NCBI RefSeq assembly: GCF_001654985.1
Contig: NZ_LXEU01000052.1
Location: 1 to 35,508, forward strand
Length of the DNA: 35,508 bases
Source: Kluyvera georgiana ATCC 51603
GTDB taxonomy: Bacteria; Pseudomonadota; Gammaproteobacteria; Enterobacterales; Enterobacteriaceae
Direction: 5' to 3'
In this document: positions 8,444-20,275 of the stretch, piece by piece
Layout: every line of letters starts with the position of its first letter
How positions within the stretch are numbered: the first letter of the stretch is position 1
Position numbers and translations under genes: made by a program
The notes under the pieces: model-generated
Told to the model about the DNA's origin: nothing
The model's input: the letters and a program-made list of their open reading frames with translations, nothing else
The model's database searches: none

Positions 8444-8472
8444 TTGTCGTTTTACCGTCAAAGAGGTAGCTT
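8444..8472 (+). promoter_or_regulatory. candidate nadE promoter
   Basis: TTGTCG (8444-8449), 17 bases, then TAGCTT (8467-8472). The -35 matches 4 of 6 and the -10 is weak. The start would be near 8479, leaving a leader of about 53 bases. The spacer contains the ChiX-like motif described separately. Confidence 0.35.
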
Positions 8473-8531
8473 TAACACTTTGTTCTGATGGGCTAACGGC
8501 AAGGCTGGCACACTACATTCCGGAGGGGTAA

Positions 8532-9359
8532 ATGGCATTACAACAAGAAATTATTCAGGCGCTCGGCGCAAAACCGCAGATTGAGGTACAAGAAGAGATC
8601 CGTCGCAGCGTGGATTTTCTTAAGTCATACCTGAAGACCTATCCGTTTATCAAATCACTGGTGCTGGGCATCAGCGGCGGCCAGGACTCTACCCTGACCG
8701 GTAAACTGTGCCAGCAGGCCATCAATGAGCTGCGGGCGGAAAGCGGCGATAGCGCGCTGCAGTTTATCGCTGTACGCTTGCCCTACGGCGTTCAGGCCGA
8801 CGAACAGGACTGCCAGGACGCGATTGCTTTCATCCAGCCGGATCGCGTGCTGACCGTAAATATTAAAGGTGCCGTATTGGCCAGCGAGCAGGCGCTGCGT
8901 GAAGCGGGTATCGAGCTGAGCGACTTTGTTCGCGGCAACGAAAAAGCCCGCGAACGTATGAAAGCCCAGTACAGCATTGCTGGCATGACCCACGGCGTGG
9001 TGGTTGGCACCGATCACGCCGCGGAAGCCATCACCGGCTTCTTTACGAAGTACGGCGACGGCGGCACCGACATTAACCCGATCTTCCGTCTCAATAAACG
9101 CCAGGGCAAACAGCTGCTGGCCGCCCTCGGCTGCCCGGAGCATCTTTATAAGAAAGCCCCCACCGCCGATCTTGAAGATGACCGCCCTTCTCTGCCAGAC
9201 GAAGTGGCGCTGGGCGTTACCTACGACAATATTGACGATTATCTGGAAGGCAAAGCGCTGGCGCCAGAGCTGGCGAAGACCATCGAAGGCTGGTATCTGA
9301 AGACCGAGCATAAGCGCCGTCCGCCGATTACCGTGTTTGATGATTTCTGGAAGAAATAA
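8532..9359 (+). CDS. nadE: NH3-dependent NAD+ synthetase NadE
   Basis: A 275-residue enzyme, as in E. coli, that makes NAD+ from deamido-NAD+, ATP and ammonia in the last step of NAD synthesis. The ATP pyrophosphatase loop S-G-G-Q-D-S is at residues 48-53. Other conserved parts are the G-T-D-H-A-A-E-A segment near residue 158 and T-A-D-L-E-D near residue 210. The homodimer has no glutaminase domain and so depends on free ammonia. GGAGGGG lies just upstream of the ATG. It is a single-gene unit; E. coli cho and ves, which follow there, are missing, and only 82 bases separate nadE from the end of spy. Confidence 0.97.
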   Translation: MALQQEIIQALGAKPQIEVQEEIRRSVDFLKSYLKTYPFIKSLVLGISGGQDSTLTGKLCQQAINELRAESGDSALQFIAVRLPYGVQADEQDCQDAIAFIQPDRVLTVNIKGAVLASEQALREAGIELSDFVRGNEKARERMKAQYSIAGMTHGVVVGTDHAAEAITGFFTKYGDGGTDINPIFRLNKRQGKQLLAALGCPEHLYKKAPTADLEDDRPSLPDEVALGVTYDNIDDYLEGKALAPELAKTIEGWYLKTEHKRRPPITVFDDFWKK

Positions 9360-9441
9360 AGAAGAAAACCGCCGGAGCTGCCCATGGCCTTTTGGCATTT
9401 ATGAGCAACTTCGGCGGTCTTAAGACAGTGTGCCGAGTGGA

Positions 9442-9951
9442 TTATTCGGCAGGCGCAGCAGGCATTTTACCTTCTGGCGCTTTGTGTTCTGTCAGACGCT
9501 TCTCAAAATTAGCATTAAACTGCTTTTTCTGTTCCGGGGTTAAGATGTTGTAAATCTTGTTCTGGGTTTCCAGACGAGACAGCATCATGGCTTTATGCTG
9601 CTCCTCCATCTTCGTAATCTGCGCTTCCGCTTTCGCTTTATCGAAGCTGTCGCTGGCAATCAGGTCATGCATGGCGCGCATCTCTTCCTGCGGCGGACGT
9701 TTCATATGTTCGCGGTTGTCTTTCATAATGTCGCGAATCTGCTGTTTCTGCGCATCGGTCAGGTTCAGCCCCTGGAACATCATATCGTGACGCGGGCCCA
9801 TCTTACCTTTGTGATGATGCATCATTTTACCGGCTGGCTGCGTGGCGTCGGCGGTAGTGGTGGTCGTAGAGGTTGTGTCTGCCGCATGAGCCAGATTAGC
9901 CGCGCCCAGAGCCAGAGTAGAAGCAACAAACAGTGCAGTTAATTTTTTCAT
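9442..9951 (-). CDS. spy: periplasmic ATP-independent chaperone Spy
   Basis: A 169-residue precursor (E. coli 161). The signal peptide ends at L-A-H-A (residues 20-23). The mature protein has a Thr- and Met/His-rich N-terminal linker and then the helical CpxP/Spy domain with two L-T-x-x-Q motifs (L-T-D-A-Q and L-T-P-E-Q). Spy forms a cradle-shaped dimer that holds folding proteins in the periplasm under envelope stress, tannin, copper or ethanol. The start is one of two adjacent ATGs (9954 or 9951); the second matches E. coli and is preceded by AAGGA. Candidate BaeR and CpxR sites lie upstream, as expected for a BaeSR/CpxAR target. Confidence 0.95.
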   Translation of the reverse strand: MKKLTALFVASTLALGAANLAHAADTTSTTTTTADATQPAGKMMHHHKGKMGPRHDMMFQGLNLTDAQKQQIRDIMKDNREHMKRPPQEEMRAMHDLIASDSFDKAKAEAQITKMEEQHKAMMLSRLETQNKIYNILTPEQKKQFNANFEKRLTEHKAPEGKMPAAPAE

Positions 9952-10044
9952 CATCAAGTCCTTACTTTCAGTTATTCTGACGGCGCATTGCCGTGTTGAC
10001 GAGATTAACTTTACGGGGTTTATCGTCAATTAATCAGAGCGTGA

Positions 10045-10065
10045 GTAAAACAATGAAAGTGTAAA
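10045..10065 (-). promoter_or_regulatory. candidate CpxR site upstream of spy
   Basis: The plus strand has GTAAA (10045-10049), five bases, GAAAG, one base, then GTAAA (10061-10065). CpxR boxes are GTAAA repeats with short spacing. It is about 100 bp upstream of the spy start, and the orientation is opposite to spy. Confidence 0.35.
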
Positions 10066-10077
10066 AAACAATTTTTC

Positions 10078-10093
10078 GCCAATTATGATGAAA
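10078..10093 (-). promoter_or_regulatory. BaeR box upstream of spy
   Basis: On the minus strand TTTCATCATAATTGGC matches 14 of the last 16 positions of the BaeR consensus (TTTCTCCATDATTGGC) as I remember it. It is about 135 bp upstream of the spy start. BaeR control of spy is established in E. coli. Confidence 0.7.
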
Positions 10094-10119
10094 TTAAGGA
10101 TAAAGTGTGGAGAGTTGCA

Positions 10120-10209
10120 ATGAAAATATTCAATACAATGATTAACAAGGGAATTTTTCAAAATTATAAAGCAGGGTCGATTATTAATAAAGCGATATTC
10201 CAGGAATAA
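10120..10209 (+). CDS. possible small protein of 29 aa (unrecognised)
   Basis: An ATG with GGAG seven bases upstream opens a 29-codon frame ending in TAA at 10207. The product would begin M-K-I-F-N-T-M-I-N-K and be basic and moderately hydrophobic, with no recognised family and no clear membrane helix. It lies alone in the 320-bp spy-astE gap, divergent from spy, and a terminator hairpin that also works on the plus strand follows 28 bases after its stop. The stress-regulator sites upstream could serve both directions. The evidence is only the ribosome binding site, the frame and the position; it may be chance in AT-rich DNA. Confidence 0.3.
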   Translation: MKIFNTMINKGIFQNYKAGSIINKAIFQE

Positions 10210-10230
10210 TCCGTAATACCTTCAGACGCA

Positions 10231-10266
10231 AAAATAAAAAGCCGCAACGCTGAGTTGTGCGGCTTT
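10231..10266. terminator. terminator of the ast operon, possibly bidirectional
   Basis: GCCGCAAC (10241-10248) pairs with GTTG-T-GCGGC (10254-10263), with one bulged base, extended by AAA/TTT. On the minus strand the T-rich tract is strong (revcomp of 10231-10240), six bases past the astE stop. On the plus strand it is followed by TTTGTTC. Confidence 0.8.
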
Positions 10267-10271
10267 GTTCG

Positions 10272-11249
10272 CTATATCGCAGGCGGGCAACGTTCTAACA
10301 TCAGGCCAGCACGCAACCCCAACGCCACGTCCGGGTTGGGGAACAAGACATACTCACAGGCCGATTCCACCACGTAGCGCGTATCACCGTCTTCCGCCAA
10401 CAGAGTCCCCTTTGCGAAAGGCGTGAAGTTCAGCGTCTGCGCTGACATATGCAGCCGAAAGTCCGCGCTGCGGCGGGTAATCTGCTGCACCACCCGGTAG
10501 TAAAGGGGCGTCGATGCTGCCCCACCGCCAGATTCCCCCGCCAGCAAATTCGCCAGCTGTCGCTCAACCAGCGCGAACTGGCTAAGATCGTTTTGTCCGA
10601 AAGGGCGAGCCTTACCCAGCTCCAGCGTGCAGGACAGCGCGTCAAACGTCTCGCAGGTAAAATGGGTAAACGTTCCCCCCGGCGCCTGATGAAACACCAG
10701 CGCCTGCAGTCCCGCCGAGCCCAGCCAGCGTAAAAACTCCGCATCCCACGGGGTCTCTCGCATCGGTAATACGCCAAAACGCGGGTGATGAGAACCGCGA
10801 ATGGCGGTATGCATATCGAGATGCCAGCGCGTCTCAGCCGGGCAGCGCTGATAAAACGCCGCCACGGTCTGCTCGAGGCTGGCGGCACGCACGGTTTCAT
10901 CACTCACCGGGAAATGCCGCCAACGGGCGCCAAACATCCGGTTGAGATCGCTGTGCAGATAGCGTTTGTTATCGCGCAGCGCTGGCGGGTTACCCAACAC
11001 CACCAGCAAATGCCAGCGTAGCGTCTGCTTGCCGCTTATCAGTGCGGCCAGTAGGTTATCGAGAATTTCAACCGGCGCGGTTTCGTTGCCGTGAATCCCC
11101 GCTGACAGCACCATTGCCCGCGAACAGGGGCGATGCGGCGTCAGTTGCAATACGCCCGCCTCACGCCACTCCCAGTGAAAACTTGCCGTCTCACCCTCAG
11201 GCTGCGGCGGTAACCTCCCCGCTAGCGTCAACGCCAGAAATTGTTTCAT
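10272..11249 (-). CDS. astE: succinylglutamate desuccinylase AstE
   Basis: A 325-residue zinc enzyme of the AstE/aspartoacylase branch of the carboxypeptidase-like fold. It splits N-succinylglutamate to succinate and glutamate, the last step of the AST arginine pathway. The zinc ligands are visible as H53-x-x-E56 in G-I-H-G-N-E and H147 in L-D-M-H-T. The catalytic Glu is expected in the T-L-E-L-G-K segment. AGGAGG lies four bases before the ATG and overlaps the gap after the astB stop (9 bases). It is the last gene of astCADBE and is followed by the terminator. Confidence 0.97.
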   Translation of the reverse strand: MKQFLALTLAGRLPPQPEGETASFHWEWREAGVLQLTPHRPCSRAMVLSAGIHGNETAPVEILDNLLAALISGKQTLRWHLLVVLGNPPALRDNKRYLHSDLNRMFGARWRHFPVSDETVRAASLEQTVAAFYQRCPAETRWHLDMHTAIRGSHHPRFGVLPMRETPWDAEFLRWLGSAGLQALVFHQAPGGTFTHFTCETFDALSCTLELGKARPFGQNDLSQFALVERQLANLLAGESGGGAASTPLYYRVVQQITRRSADFRLHMSAQTLNFTPFAKGTLLAEDGDTRYVVESACEYVLFPNPDVALGLRAGLMLERCPPAI

Positions 11250-11258
11250 GCCGCCTCC

Positions 11259-15086
<3,828 letters not shown>

Positions 15087-15090
<4 letters not shown>

Positions 15091-16307
15091 GATGACTCTC
15101 CCGCGACAAAACGTTCACAGGCGGCGGCGAAGCGGTTGAGACCGAGGGTCACATCCTCTTCTTTGACGATAAGCGCCGGAGCAAAACGCACCACGTTGGC
15201 CCCGGCAATCAGCACCATCAGCCCTTCGTCGGCGGCCAACAGGCTTATCTGTTTGGCCTTACCGGCATATTCATCGCGCAGCGCGCAGCCAATCAGCAGG
15301 CCGACGCCGCGAATCTCTTTAAACAGCCCAAACTGCGCGTTAATCGCCTGCAGCCGTTCTTTAAACCACTGCTCGCGCTGCTTCACGCCGTTGAGCACCT
15401 GTGGGGTGTTGATAATCGACAGTACCTCGCCGGCGACCGCACAGGCTAACGGATTGCCGCCGTAGGTTGTGCCGTGGGTGCCCACCGTCATTACGCTGGC
15501 AAAGGCTTCGCTCGCCAGCAGCGCGCCGATCGGGAATCCGCCGCCCAGCGCTTTTGCCGTGGTGAGCAGGTCCGGCGTGACGCCGTAGTGCATATAGGCA
15601 TAGAGCTCACCGGTGCGCCCCACGCCGGTCTGTACCTCGTCAAAAATCAGCGCCGCGTGGTGGCGATCGCACAACGCGCGCAGCTCTTGCAAAAACTCAA
15701 GCGATGCCGGGATCACGCCGCCTTCTCCCTGGATAGGCTCCACAATCACCGCGCAGGTATCGTCGTCAATCAGTACTCGGGCGGAGTCGATGTCGTTGTA
15801 GACGCCGTGGCAAATATCCGGCGGCAGCGGCGCGAAATCCTGTGAGTAGGCGGGCTGTCCCCCGGCGCTCACGGTAAACAGCGTGCGGCCATGAAATGCG
15901 TTTTTAAACGCCACGATGCCGCTCTTGTGGCTGCCAAAGCGATCATGGGCATATTTACGCGCCGTCTTCAGCGCCGCTTCGTTAGCCTCCGCGCCCGAGT
16001 TACAGAAAAAGATGCGATCGGCGAAGGTGGCGTCAATCAGCTGTTTCGCCAGCCGCAGCGCCGGTTCATTGGTGTAACCGTTCCCGGTATGCCAGAATTT
16101 CCCCGCCTGTTCGGTCAGCGCGCGGATCATCGCCGGGTGGGCGTGCCCGAGTGCGTTCACGGCAATCCCCCCCGCAAAATCGACATAGCCTTTACCCTGT
16201 TGATCCCACAGCCAGGCGCCCTCACCGCGTACCGGAATAAACGGTGCCGGTGCGTAAACCGGCATCATCCACTGATCAAAATCTTGACGGCTGATTGACT
16301 GAGACAT
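15087..16307 (-). CDS. astC: succinylornithine transaminase AstC
   Basis: A 406-residue PLP-dependent class-III aminotransferase (the same family as ArgD), which converts succinylornithine plus 2-oxoglutarate to succinylglutamate semialdehyde and glutamate. The cofactor regions are N-S-G-A-E-A-N-E-A (near 108), [13 protein letters not shown] (near 223) and the PLP lysine in [12 protein letters not shown] (near 252). It heads the operon astCADBE. A sigma-54 promoter and candidate NtrC and ArgR sites lie upstream, matching nitrogen-limitation and arginine control. It may act on acetylornithine as a side activity. Confidence 0.97.
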
Positions 16308-16380
16308 AGCGACCTCGACAGGTAAATAAATGGTTTATTTTTTGTTAATTAATTGAGTGCATTTCACTGTAAATGTAGAT

Positions 16381-16396
16381 TGCACGGTTCGTGCCA
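16381..16396 (-). promoter_or_regulatory. sigma-54 promoter of the ast operon
   Basis: The minus strand reads TGGCACGAACCGTGCA. GG at -24 and GC at -12 are separated by exactly ten bases, and TGGCACG is a full match to the -24 block; the -12 block has GTGC in place of TTGC. Transcription would start near 16370, about 60 bases before astC. Confidence 0.85.
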
Positions 16397-16458
16397 GCGA
16401 GGAGAAAAAGTGCATAAACGCAGGGCGTTGACGAAATATCAATGACTTACAAGTCGTT

Positions 16459-16497
16459 ATTATTCACTAAACTTGCATATAAAGTGAATATTAATGA
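16459..16497 (-). promoter_or_regulatory. candidate tandem ArgR boxes upstream of astC
   Basis: TATTCAC (16461-16467) and GTGAATA (16484-16490) lie in two AT-rich half-palindromes whose centres are about 21 bp apart, the spacing of paired 18-bp ArgR boxes. Each matches the TGAAT/ATTCA consensus only in one half. They sit between the candidate NtrC site and the sigma-54 promoter, where ArgR would help activation of ast. Confidence 0.4.
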
Positions 16498-16614
16498 CAT
16501 ACAGCGATGTTGCAGAGGGAAATTAAGAAATATTATGCATCAGCAAAATATCATTCTGGATTTGTGATCGACTGCGAAATTTATCGTAGATTTACGCCTC
16601 ATAACGGCGCAGAT

Positions 16615-16631
16615 TGCCTCAATCTGGTGCA
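16615..16631 (-). promoter_or_regulatory. candidate NtrC enhancer site for astC
   Basis: TGCCTCAATCTGGTGCA matches 12 of the 14 fixed positions of the NtrC dyad (TGCACCA-N3-TGGTGCA), with a perfect right half. It lies about 250 bp upstream of the sigma-54 start, at a distance that needs DNA bending or looping. Confidence 0.55.
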
Positions 16632-16712
16632 AATTTTGCTCGTCAGGACGGCAGCGGCAATAAAAGAAATCGGTCATACCGCTGGGGGAAGGCAGCGGGG
16701 AACGTTAAATTC

Positions 16713-16721
16713 TGCTACTAT
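16713..16721 (+). promoter_or_regulatory. candidate xthA promoter (extended -10)
   Basis: TGCTACTAT is an extended -10 element (TG-n-TACTAT) with no good -35. The C before TACTAT fits sigma-S preference, and xthA is sigma-S dependent in E. coli. The start would be near 16728, about 29 bases before the gene. Confidence 0.45.
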
Positions 16722-16756
16722 CCCGTCACAATTCATTCTGCAAAGTGGCGACGACT

Positions 16757-17560
16757 ATGAAATTTGTCTCTTTTAATATCAACGGCCTGCGCGCCCGTCC
16801 TCATCAACTGGAAGCCATCGTCGAAAAGCATCAGCCCGATGTGATTGGCCTGCAGGAGACAAAGGTTCACGACGACATGTTTCCGCTTGAAGAGGTCGCA
16901 AAACTCGGTTACCACATTTTCTACCATGGTCAGAAGGGCCACTACGGCGTCGCAATGCTGACAAAAGCCGAGCCGGTTGCCGTTTATCGCGGCTTCCCGA
17001 CCGATGATGAAGATGCCCAGCGCCGCATTATCATTGCCGAAGTGCCGTCGCCGTTTGGTAACGTCACGGTGATTAACGGCTATTTCCCGCAGGGGGACAG
17101 CCGCGATCACGAAACCAAATTCCCGGCCAAAACCAAATTCTATCAGGATCTGCAGGACTACCTGGAAACCCGCCTGAGTAAAGAGAACCCGGTGCTGATT
17201 ATGGGTGACATGAACATCAGCCCGACCGACCTCGACATCGGTATCGGCGAAGAGAACCGCAAGCGCTGGCTGCGCACCGGTAAGTGTTCGTTCCTGCCGG
17301 AAGAACGCGAGTGGATGCAGCGCCTGCTGGGCTGGGGCCTGGTGGATACCTTCCGTAACGCCAACCCGGAAACCCACGACCGCTTCTCGTGGTTTGACTA
17401 TCGTTCCAAAGGGTTTGATGACAACCGCGGTCTGCGTATAGATCTGCTGCTGGCTAGCACCCCGCTGGCGGCGCACTGCGTGGAAACCGGCATCGACTAC
17501 GAAATTCGCGCGATGGAAAAACCGTCGGATCACGCGCCGGTGTGGGCAACCTTTAAGTAA
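16757..17560 (+). CDS. xthA: exodeoxyribonuclease III XthA
   Basis: A 267-residue magnesium-dependent AP endonuclease and 3'-5' exonuclease of the EEP fold, the main AP endonuclease of enterobacteria in base-excision repair. Conserved sites are N7/N9 in F-N-I-N-G, E34 in L-Q-E-T-K, the M-G-D-M-N-I-S-P active segment near 150, and the C-terminal S-D-H-A-P-V-W with the catalytic His near 258. The start at M-K-F-V-S-F matches E. coli; a GTG 12 bases upstream is in frame but adds no homologous residues. The Shine-Dalgarno sequence is weak. It is divergent from the ast operon. Confidence 0.97.
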   Translation: MKFVSFNINGLRARPHQLEAIVEKHQPDVIGLQETKVHDDMFPLEEVAKLGYHIFYHGQKGHYGVAMLTKAEPVAVYRGFPTDDEDAQRRIIIAEVPSPFGNVTVINGYFPQGDSRDHETKFPAKTKFYQDLQDYLETRLSKENPVLIMGDMNISPTDLDIGIGEENRKRWLRTGKCSFLPEEREWMQRLLGWGLVDTFRNANPETHDRFSWFDYRSKGFDDNRGLRIDLLLASTPLAAHCVETGIDYEIRAMEKPSDHAPVWATFK

Positions 17561-17569
17561 GCGTTATCC

Positions 17570-17594
17570 TGGGTAGTCCGCGCAGGGCTACCCA
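17570..17594 (+). repeat. inverted repeat after xthA, possible weak terminator
   Basis: TGGGTAG (17570-17576) and CTACCCA (17588-17594) form a 7-bp stem with an 11-base loop, nine bases past the xthA stop. It is followed by AATAATTC and not by a T run, so termination is uncertain. Confidence 0.4.
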
Positions 17595-17696
17595 AATAAT
17601 TCTGAGCAAAATCAATAAACAGGCGCTAAACTCTTGCTGGACTCGCGAATGTATAATAACGTCGCGCGCACCTTTTCTTCCCGGCAGGAGGACCCC

Positions 17697-17729
17697 ATGC
17701 AAAAGAAGTCGGTACCGCACAGTCGCTAA
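17697..17729 (+). other. 10-codon mini-ORF carrying the ydjX ribosome binding site (probable frameshifted ydjX start)
   Basis: ATG at 17697 is preceded at ideal spacing by AGGAGG (17686-17691), the best ribosome binding site in the area. It runs only ten codons (M-Q-K-K-S-V-P-H-S-R) to TAA at 17727. Removing one A from the AAAA at 17701-17704 would join it to ydjX as M-Q-R-S-R-Y-R-T-V-A-K-L-L-L-M-A-V-V, a basic start running into the first membrane helix. I read it as the true ydjX start displaced by one base; a coupled leader peptide is the alternative. Confidence 0.6.
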
Positions 17730-17739
17730 GCTCCTGCTC

Positions 17740-18396
17740 ATGGCTGTTGTTATCAGCCTGCTTTTCTTTTTGATTCACACCTTTGGTCTCATTGACCTGA
17801 TAACCCATTTACGCCGTCTGCAGGATACCGTGCAGGCCAGCGGTACGCTCGGCTACGCGCTCTATATCGCGCTGTTTATTCTCGCCACGGTCTGTCTGCT
17901 GCCAGGGAGCGTGCTGGTGCTGGCAGGCGGCATCGTGTTTGGCCCGTGGCTCGGCACCCTCCTGTCGCTGATTGCCGCCACCGTCGCCTCGGCGCTGTCG
18001 TTCTTGCTGGCGCGCTGGCTGGGGCGGGCGCTGCTGCTGAAATACGTCGGACATACGCACACCTTTCAGGCCATTGAGCGCGGGATCGGGCGATCCGGGA
18101 TTGATTTTCTGATTCTCACCCGCCTGATTCCGCTGTTTCCATACAATATTCAAAACTACGCCTACGGCTTAACCGCCATCCGCTTCTGGCCGTATACGCT
18201 GATCTCCGCGCTCACCACCCTACCGGGGATCTTTATTTATACCCTGATGGCGAGCGAACTGGCGACGGACGGCATCACCCTCGCCTTCATCCTTAAGCTG
18301 AGCCTTGCGGGGCTGGCGCTGTTTGCGCTGGTACAGGCGGCAAAAGGCTATGCACGCCATAAACGCGTCACGCTTCCTGTCGAGGACGGTGAATGA
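17740..18396 (+). CDS. ydjX: DedA/TVP38-like inner membrane protein YdjX (5' end disturbed)
   Basis: 218 residues in this frame, against about 236 in E. coli YdjX. It is a VTT (TVP38/TMEM64, SNARE-associated) domain membrane protein with helices near 1-20 and 38-60. The family motif G-G-I-V-F-G-P-W-L-G-T-L-L-S-L-I-A-A-T is near residues 65-83, and R-L-I-P-L-F-P-Y-N near 127. DedA-type proteins are linked to membrane potential or lipid movement; YdjX itself has no proven role. The ATG used here lacks a good Shine-Dalgarno sequence; that lies upstream at the mini-ORF one frame away. The stop overlaps the next start by 4 bases (ATGA). E. coli ydjY, between these two genes there, is absent. Confidence 0.88.
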   Translation: MAVVISLLFFLIHTFGLIDLITHLRRLQDTVQASGTLGYALYIALFILATVCLLPGSVLVLAGGIVFGPWLGTLLSLIAATVASALSFLLARWLGRALLLKYVGHTHTFQAIERGIGRSGIDFLILTRLIPLFPYNIQNYAYGLTAIRFWPYTLISALTTLPGIFIYTLMASELATDGITLAFILKLSLAGLALFALVQAAKGYARHKRVTLPVEDGE

Positions 18397-19085
18397 AACC
18401 TATCTGGTACGCCCGCGCGCTGCTCGTCGCGGCTTTTATCGCCCTGCTGCTGGCCTGGTGGTGGATACCGAGCGTTAACCTTTTCGTCCACAATAGCCTG
18501 GGCGCATTTCTGGCACTCGATCAACAAGGCATCGAGCGCTTTATTCACTCTTATGGCTCGCAGGCCGCGGTGGTGTCGTTTCTGCTGATGATTTTCCAGG
18601 CCATTGCCGCGCCGTTGCCTGCATTTTTGATCACCTTCGCCAACGCCTCGCTGTTTGGCGCCTTCTGGGGCGGCGTGCTCTCCTGGAGCAGCGCGATGGT
18701 CGGGGCGGCGCTCTGTTTTTATATCGCCCGCCTGATGGGGCGCGGCGTGGTTGAAAAACTGACCGGGAAAACGGTGCTCAAGAGCGTCGACGGTTTTTTC
18801 GATCGCTACGGTAAACACACGATCCTTATCTGCCGCCTGCTGCCGTTCGTACCGTTCGATCCGGTGAGCTACGCCGCGGGTTTGACTTCTCTGCGTTTTC
18901 GCCACTTTTTGTTGGCGACCGGTCTCGGGCAGCTTCCCGCGACGATTGTTTACTCGTGGGTTGGCAGCCTACTCACCGGCGGCACGTTCTGGCTGGTGAC
19001 CGGGCTATTTATTCTGTTCGCACTGACTATCGTTATTTTTGTCGCTAAGACGTTCTACCACGAACGCCAAAAGAGGAAACCTTGA
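18393..19085 (+). CDS. ydjZ: DedA/TVP38-like inner membrane protein YdjZ
   Basis: A 230-residue paralogue of the preceding gene, with the same VTT domain. It has an N-terminal helix (residues 8-27), then F-Q-A-I-A-A-P-L-P-A-F-L-I-T near 68-81, G-A-F-W-G-G-V-L-S-W near 90, and R-L-L-P-F-V-P-F-D-P-V-S-Y-A-A-G near 144-160, followed by two C-terminal helices. The substrate is unknown. Start and stop overlap its neighbours: ATGA with ydjX and a one-base overlap (TGATG) with ynjB, which marks one transcript. E. coli keeps ydjX and ydjZ in the same operon as the ynj transporter, so a shared function is likely but unproven. Confidence 0.88.
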   Translation: MKPIWYARALLVAAFIALLLAWWWIPSVNLFVHNSLGAFLALDQQGIERFIHSYGSQAAVVSFLLMIFQAIAAPLPAFLITFANASLFGAFWGGVLSWSSAMVGAALCFYIARLMGRGVVEKLTGKTVLKSVDGFFDRYGKHTILICRLLPFVPFDPVSYAAGLTSLRFRHFLLATGLGQLPATIVYSWVGSLLTGGTFWLVTGLFILFALTIVIFVAKTFYHERQKRKP

Positions 19086-20275
19086 TGCGCTATCACGGCA
19101 AAACCCGTCGACAGCTGCGTAACGGCCTGCTGGGGCTGTTATCGCTCTGTTCGCTCACCGCCGCTGCTGCCGACTGGTCGCAGATTGAACAGGAAGCCAA
19201 AGGCCAGACCGTCTGGTTTAACGCCTGGGGCGGCGACGAGGCGGTCAACCACTACCTGGACTGGGTCAGCGGCGAAGTCAAGCGCGATTACGCGATTGAT
19301 CTGCGCATTGTACACATCGCCGACGCGGCAGATACGGTGAAGCGTATCCAGACCGAAGCCCGCGCCGGGCGTAAAACCAACGGTTCAGTCGATCTGTTGT
19401 GGGTCAACGGCGAGAACTTCCGCACGTTGAAAGAAGCCAACCTGCTGCATACCGGCTGGGCAGAGCAGTTGCCGAACTGGCGCTATGTCGACGTCAGTAA
19501 ACCCGTCCGCGAAGATTTTTCCGTGCCGGTCGAAGGCGCTGAGTCCCCCTGGGGCAGCGCACAGTTGACCTTTATCGCTCGTCAACAGCAAACGCCGCAG
19601 CCACCCCGCTCTGCGCAGGCGGTGCTTGAGTTTGCCAAAGCGCATCCCGGTACCATCACCTATCCGCGCCCGCCGGATTTCACCGGTACTGCGCTGCTGG
19701 AGCAATTGTTGATTGACCTCACCGGCCAACCCGAGGCGCTGAAACAGCCGCCGGAGGAGAAAACGTTCGTCGCCGTCACCGCCCCGCTGTGGGCCTACCT
19801 CGACCAGTTGCATCCGCTGCTGTGGCGTAACGGCAAAGATTTCCCGCCGTCGCCAGCGCGGATGGACACCATGCTGGCCAACGGCACTCTGCGCCTGTCG
19901 CTGACCTTTAACCCGATGCACGCAAAGCAAAAGGTGGCGAAAGGCCAGTTGCCGAAAGATAGCTACAGCTTCGGCTTTAGCAACGGTATGATCGGCAACG
20001 TCCACTTTGTCACCATCCCGGCCAACGCCTCCGCCAGCGCCGGGGCGCAGGTGGTGGCAAACTTCCTGCTGTCGCCTGCGGCGCAGCTGCGTAAAGCCGA
20101 CCCTGCGATCTGGGGCGACCCCAGCGTGCTGGATCCGGCAAAGCTTGACGCTGAACAGCAAAAAACATTGCAAGCCCTGATGCCGGAAAATACTCCGCCG
20201 GTACTGGCTGAACCGCATGCGGCATGGGTTAACGCGCTGGAGCAGGAATGGCTGCGCCGTTACGGTACGCATTAA
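19085..20275 (+). CDS. ynjB: ABC transporter substrate-binding protein YnjB
   Basis: A 396-residue periplasmic binding protein of the extracellular solute-binding (PotD/ThiB-like) type. The N-terminus is a signal peptide: basic residues to R-N, then a hydrophobic core ending at T-A-A-A-A. The mature part has W-F-N-A-W-G-G-D and V-D-L-L-W-V-N-G-E-N-F near the ligand cleft. The ligand is not known. A TTG at 19082 is in frame just before, but the ATG is taken because GAGG lies eight bases upstream. It overlaps ydjZ by one base and ynjC starts inside its last 28 bases. Confidence 0.94.
   Translation: MRYHGKTRRQLRNGLLGLLSLCSLTAAAADWSQIEQEAKGQTVWFNAWGGDEAVNHYLDWVSGEVKRDYAIDLRIVHIADAADTVKRIQTEARAGRKTNGSVDLLWVNGENFRTLKEANLLHTGWAEQLPNWRYVDVSKPVREDFSVPVEGAESPWGSAQLTFIARQQQTPQPPRSAQAVLEFAKAHPGTITYPRPPDFTGTALLEQLLIDLTGQPEALKQPPEEKTFVAVTAPLWAYLDQLHPLLWRNGKDFPPSPARMDTMLANGTLRLSLTFNPMHAKQKVAKGQLPKDSYSFGFSNGMIGNVHFVTIPANASASAGAQVVANFLLSPAAQLRKADPAIWGDPSVLDPAKLDAEQQKTLQALMPENTPPVLAEPHAAWVNALEQEWLRRYGTH

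Noticed and set aside
8244-8531. 95-codon frame whose stop directly abuts the nadE ATG
   Set aside because: Its first part is antisense to osmE and the rest crosses the promoter region, with no recognisable protein family. The abutting TAA-ATG looks accidental.
9360-9441. Possible terminator between nadE and spy (ACCGCCG ... CGGCGGT)
   Set aside because: The arms lie 37 bases apart and are followed by only TCTT. The distance is too great for an intrinsic terminator that I could defend.
16507-16776. 89-codon frame in the astC-xthA gap
   Set aside because: It covers the NtrC site and xthA promoter, runs into xthA in another frame, and has no family likeness or good ribosome binding site.
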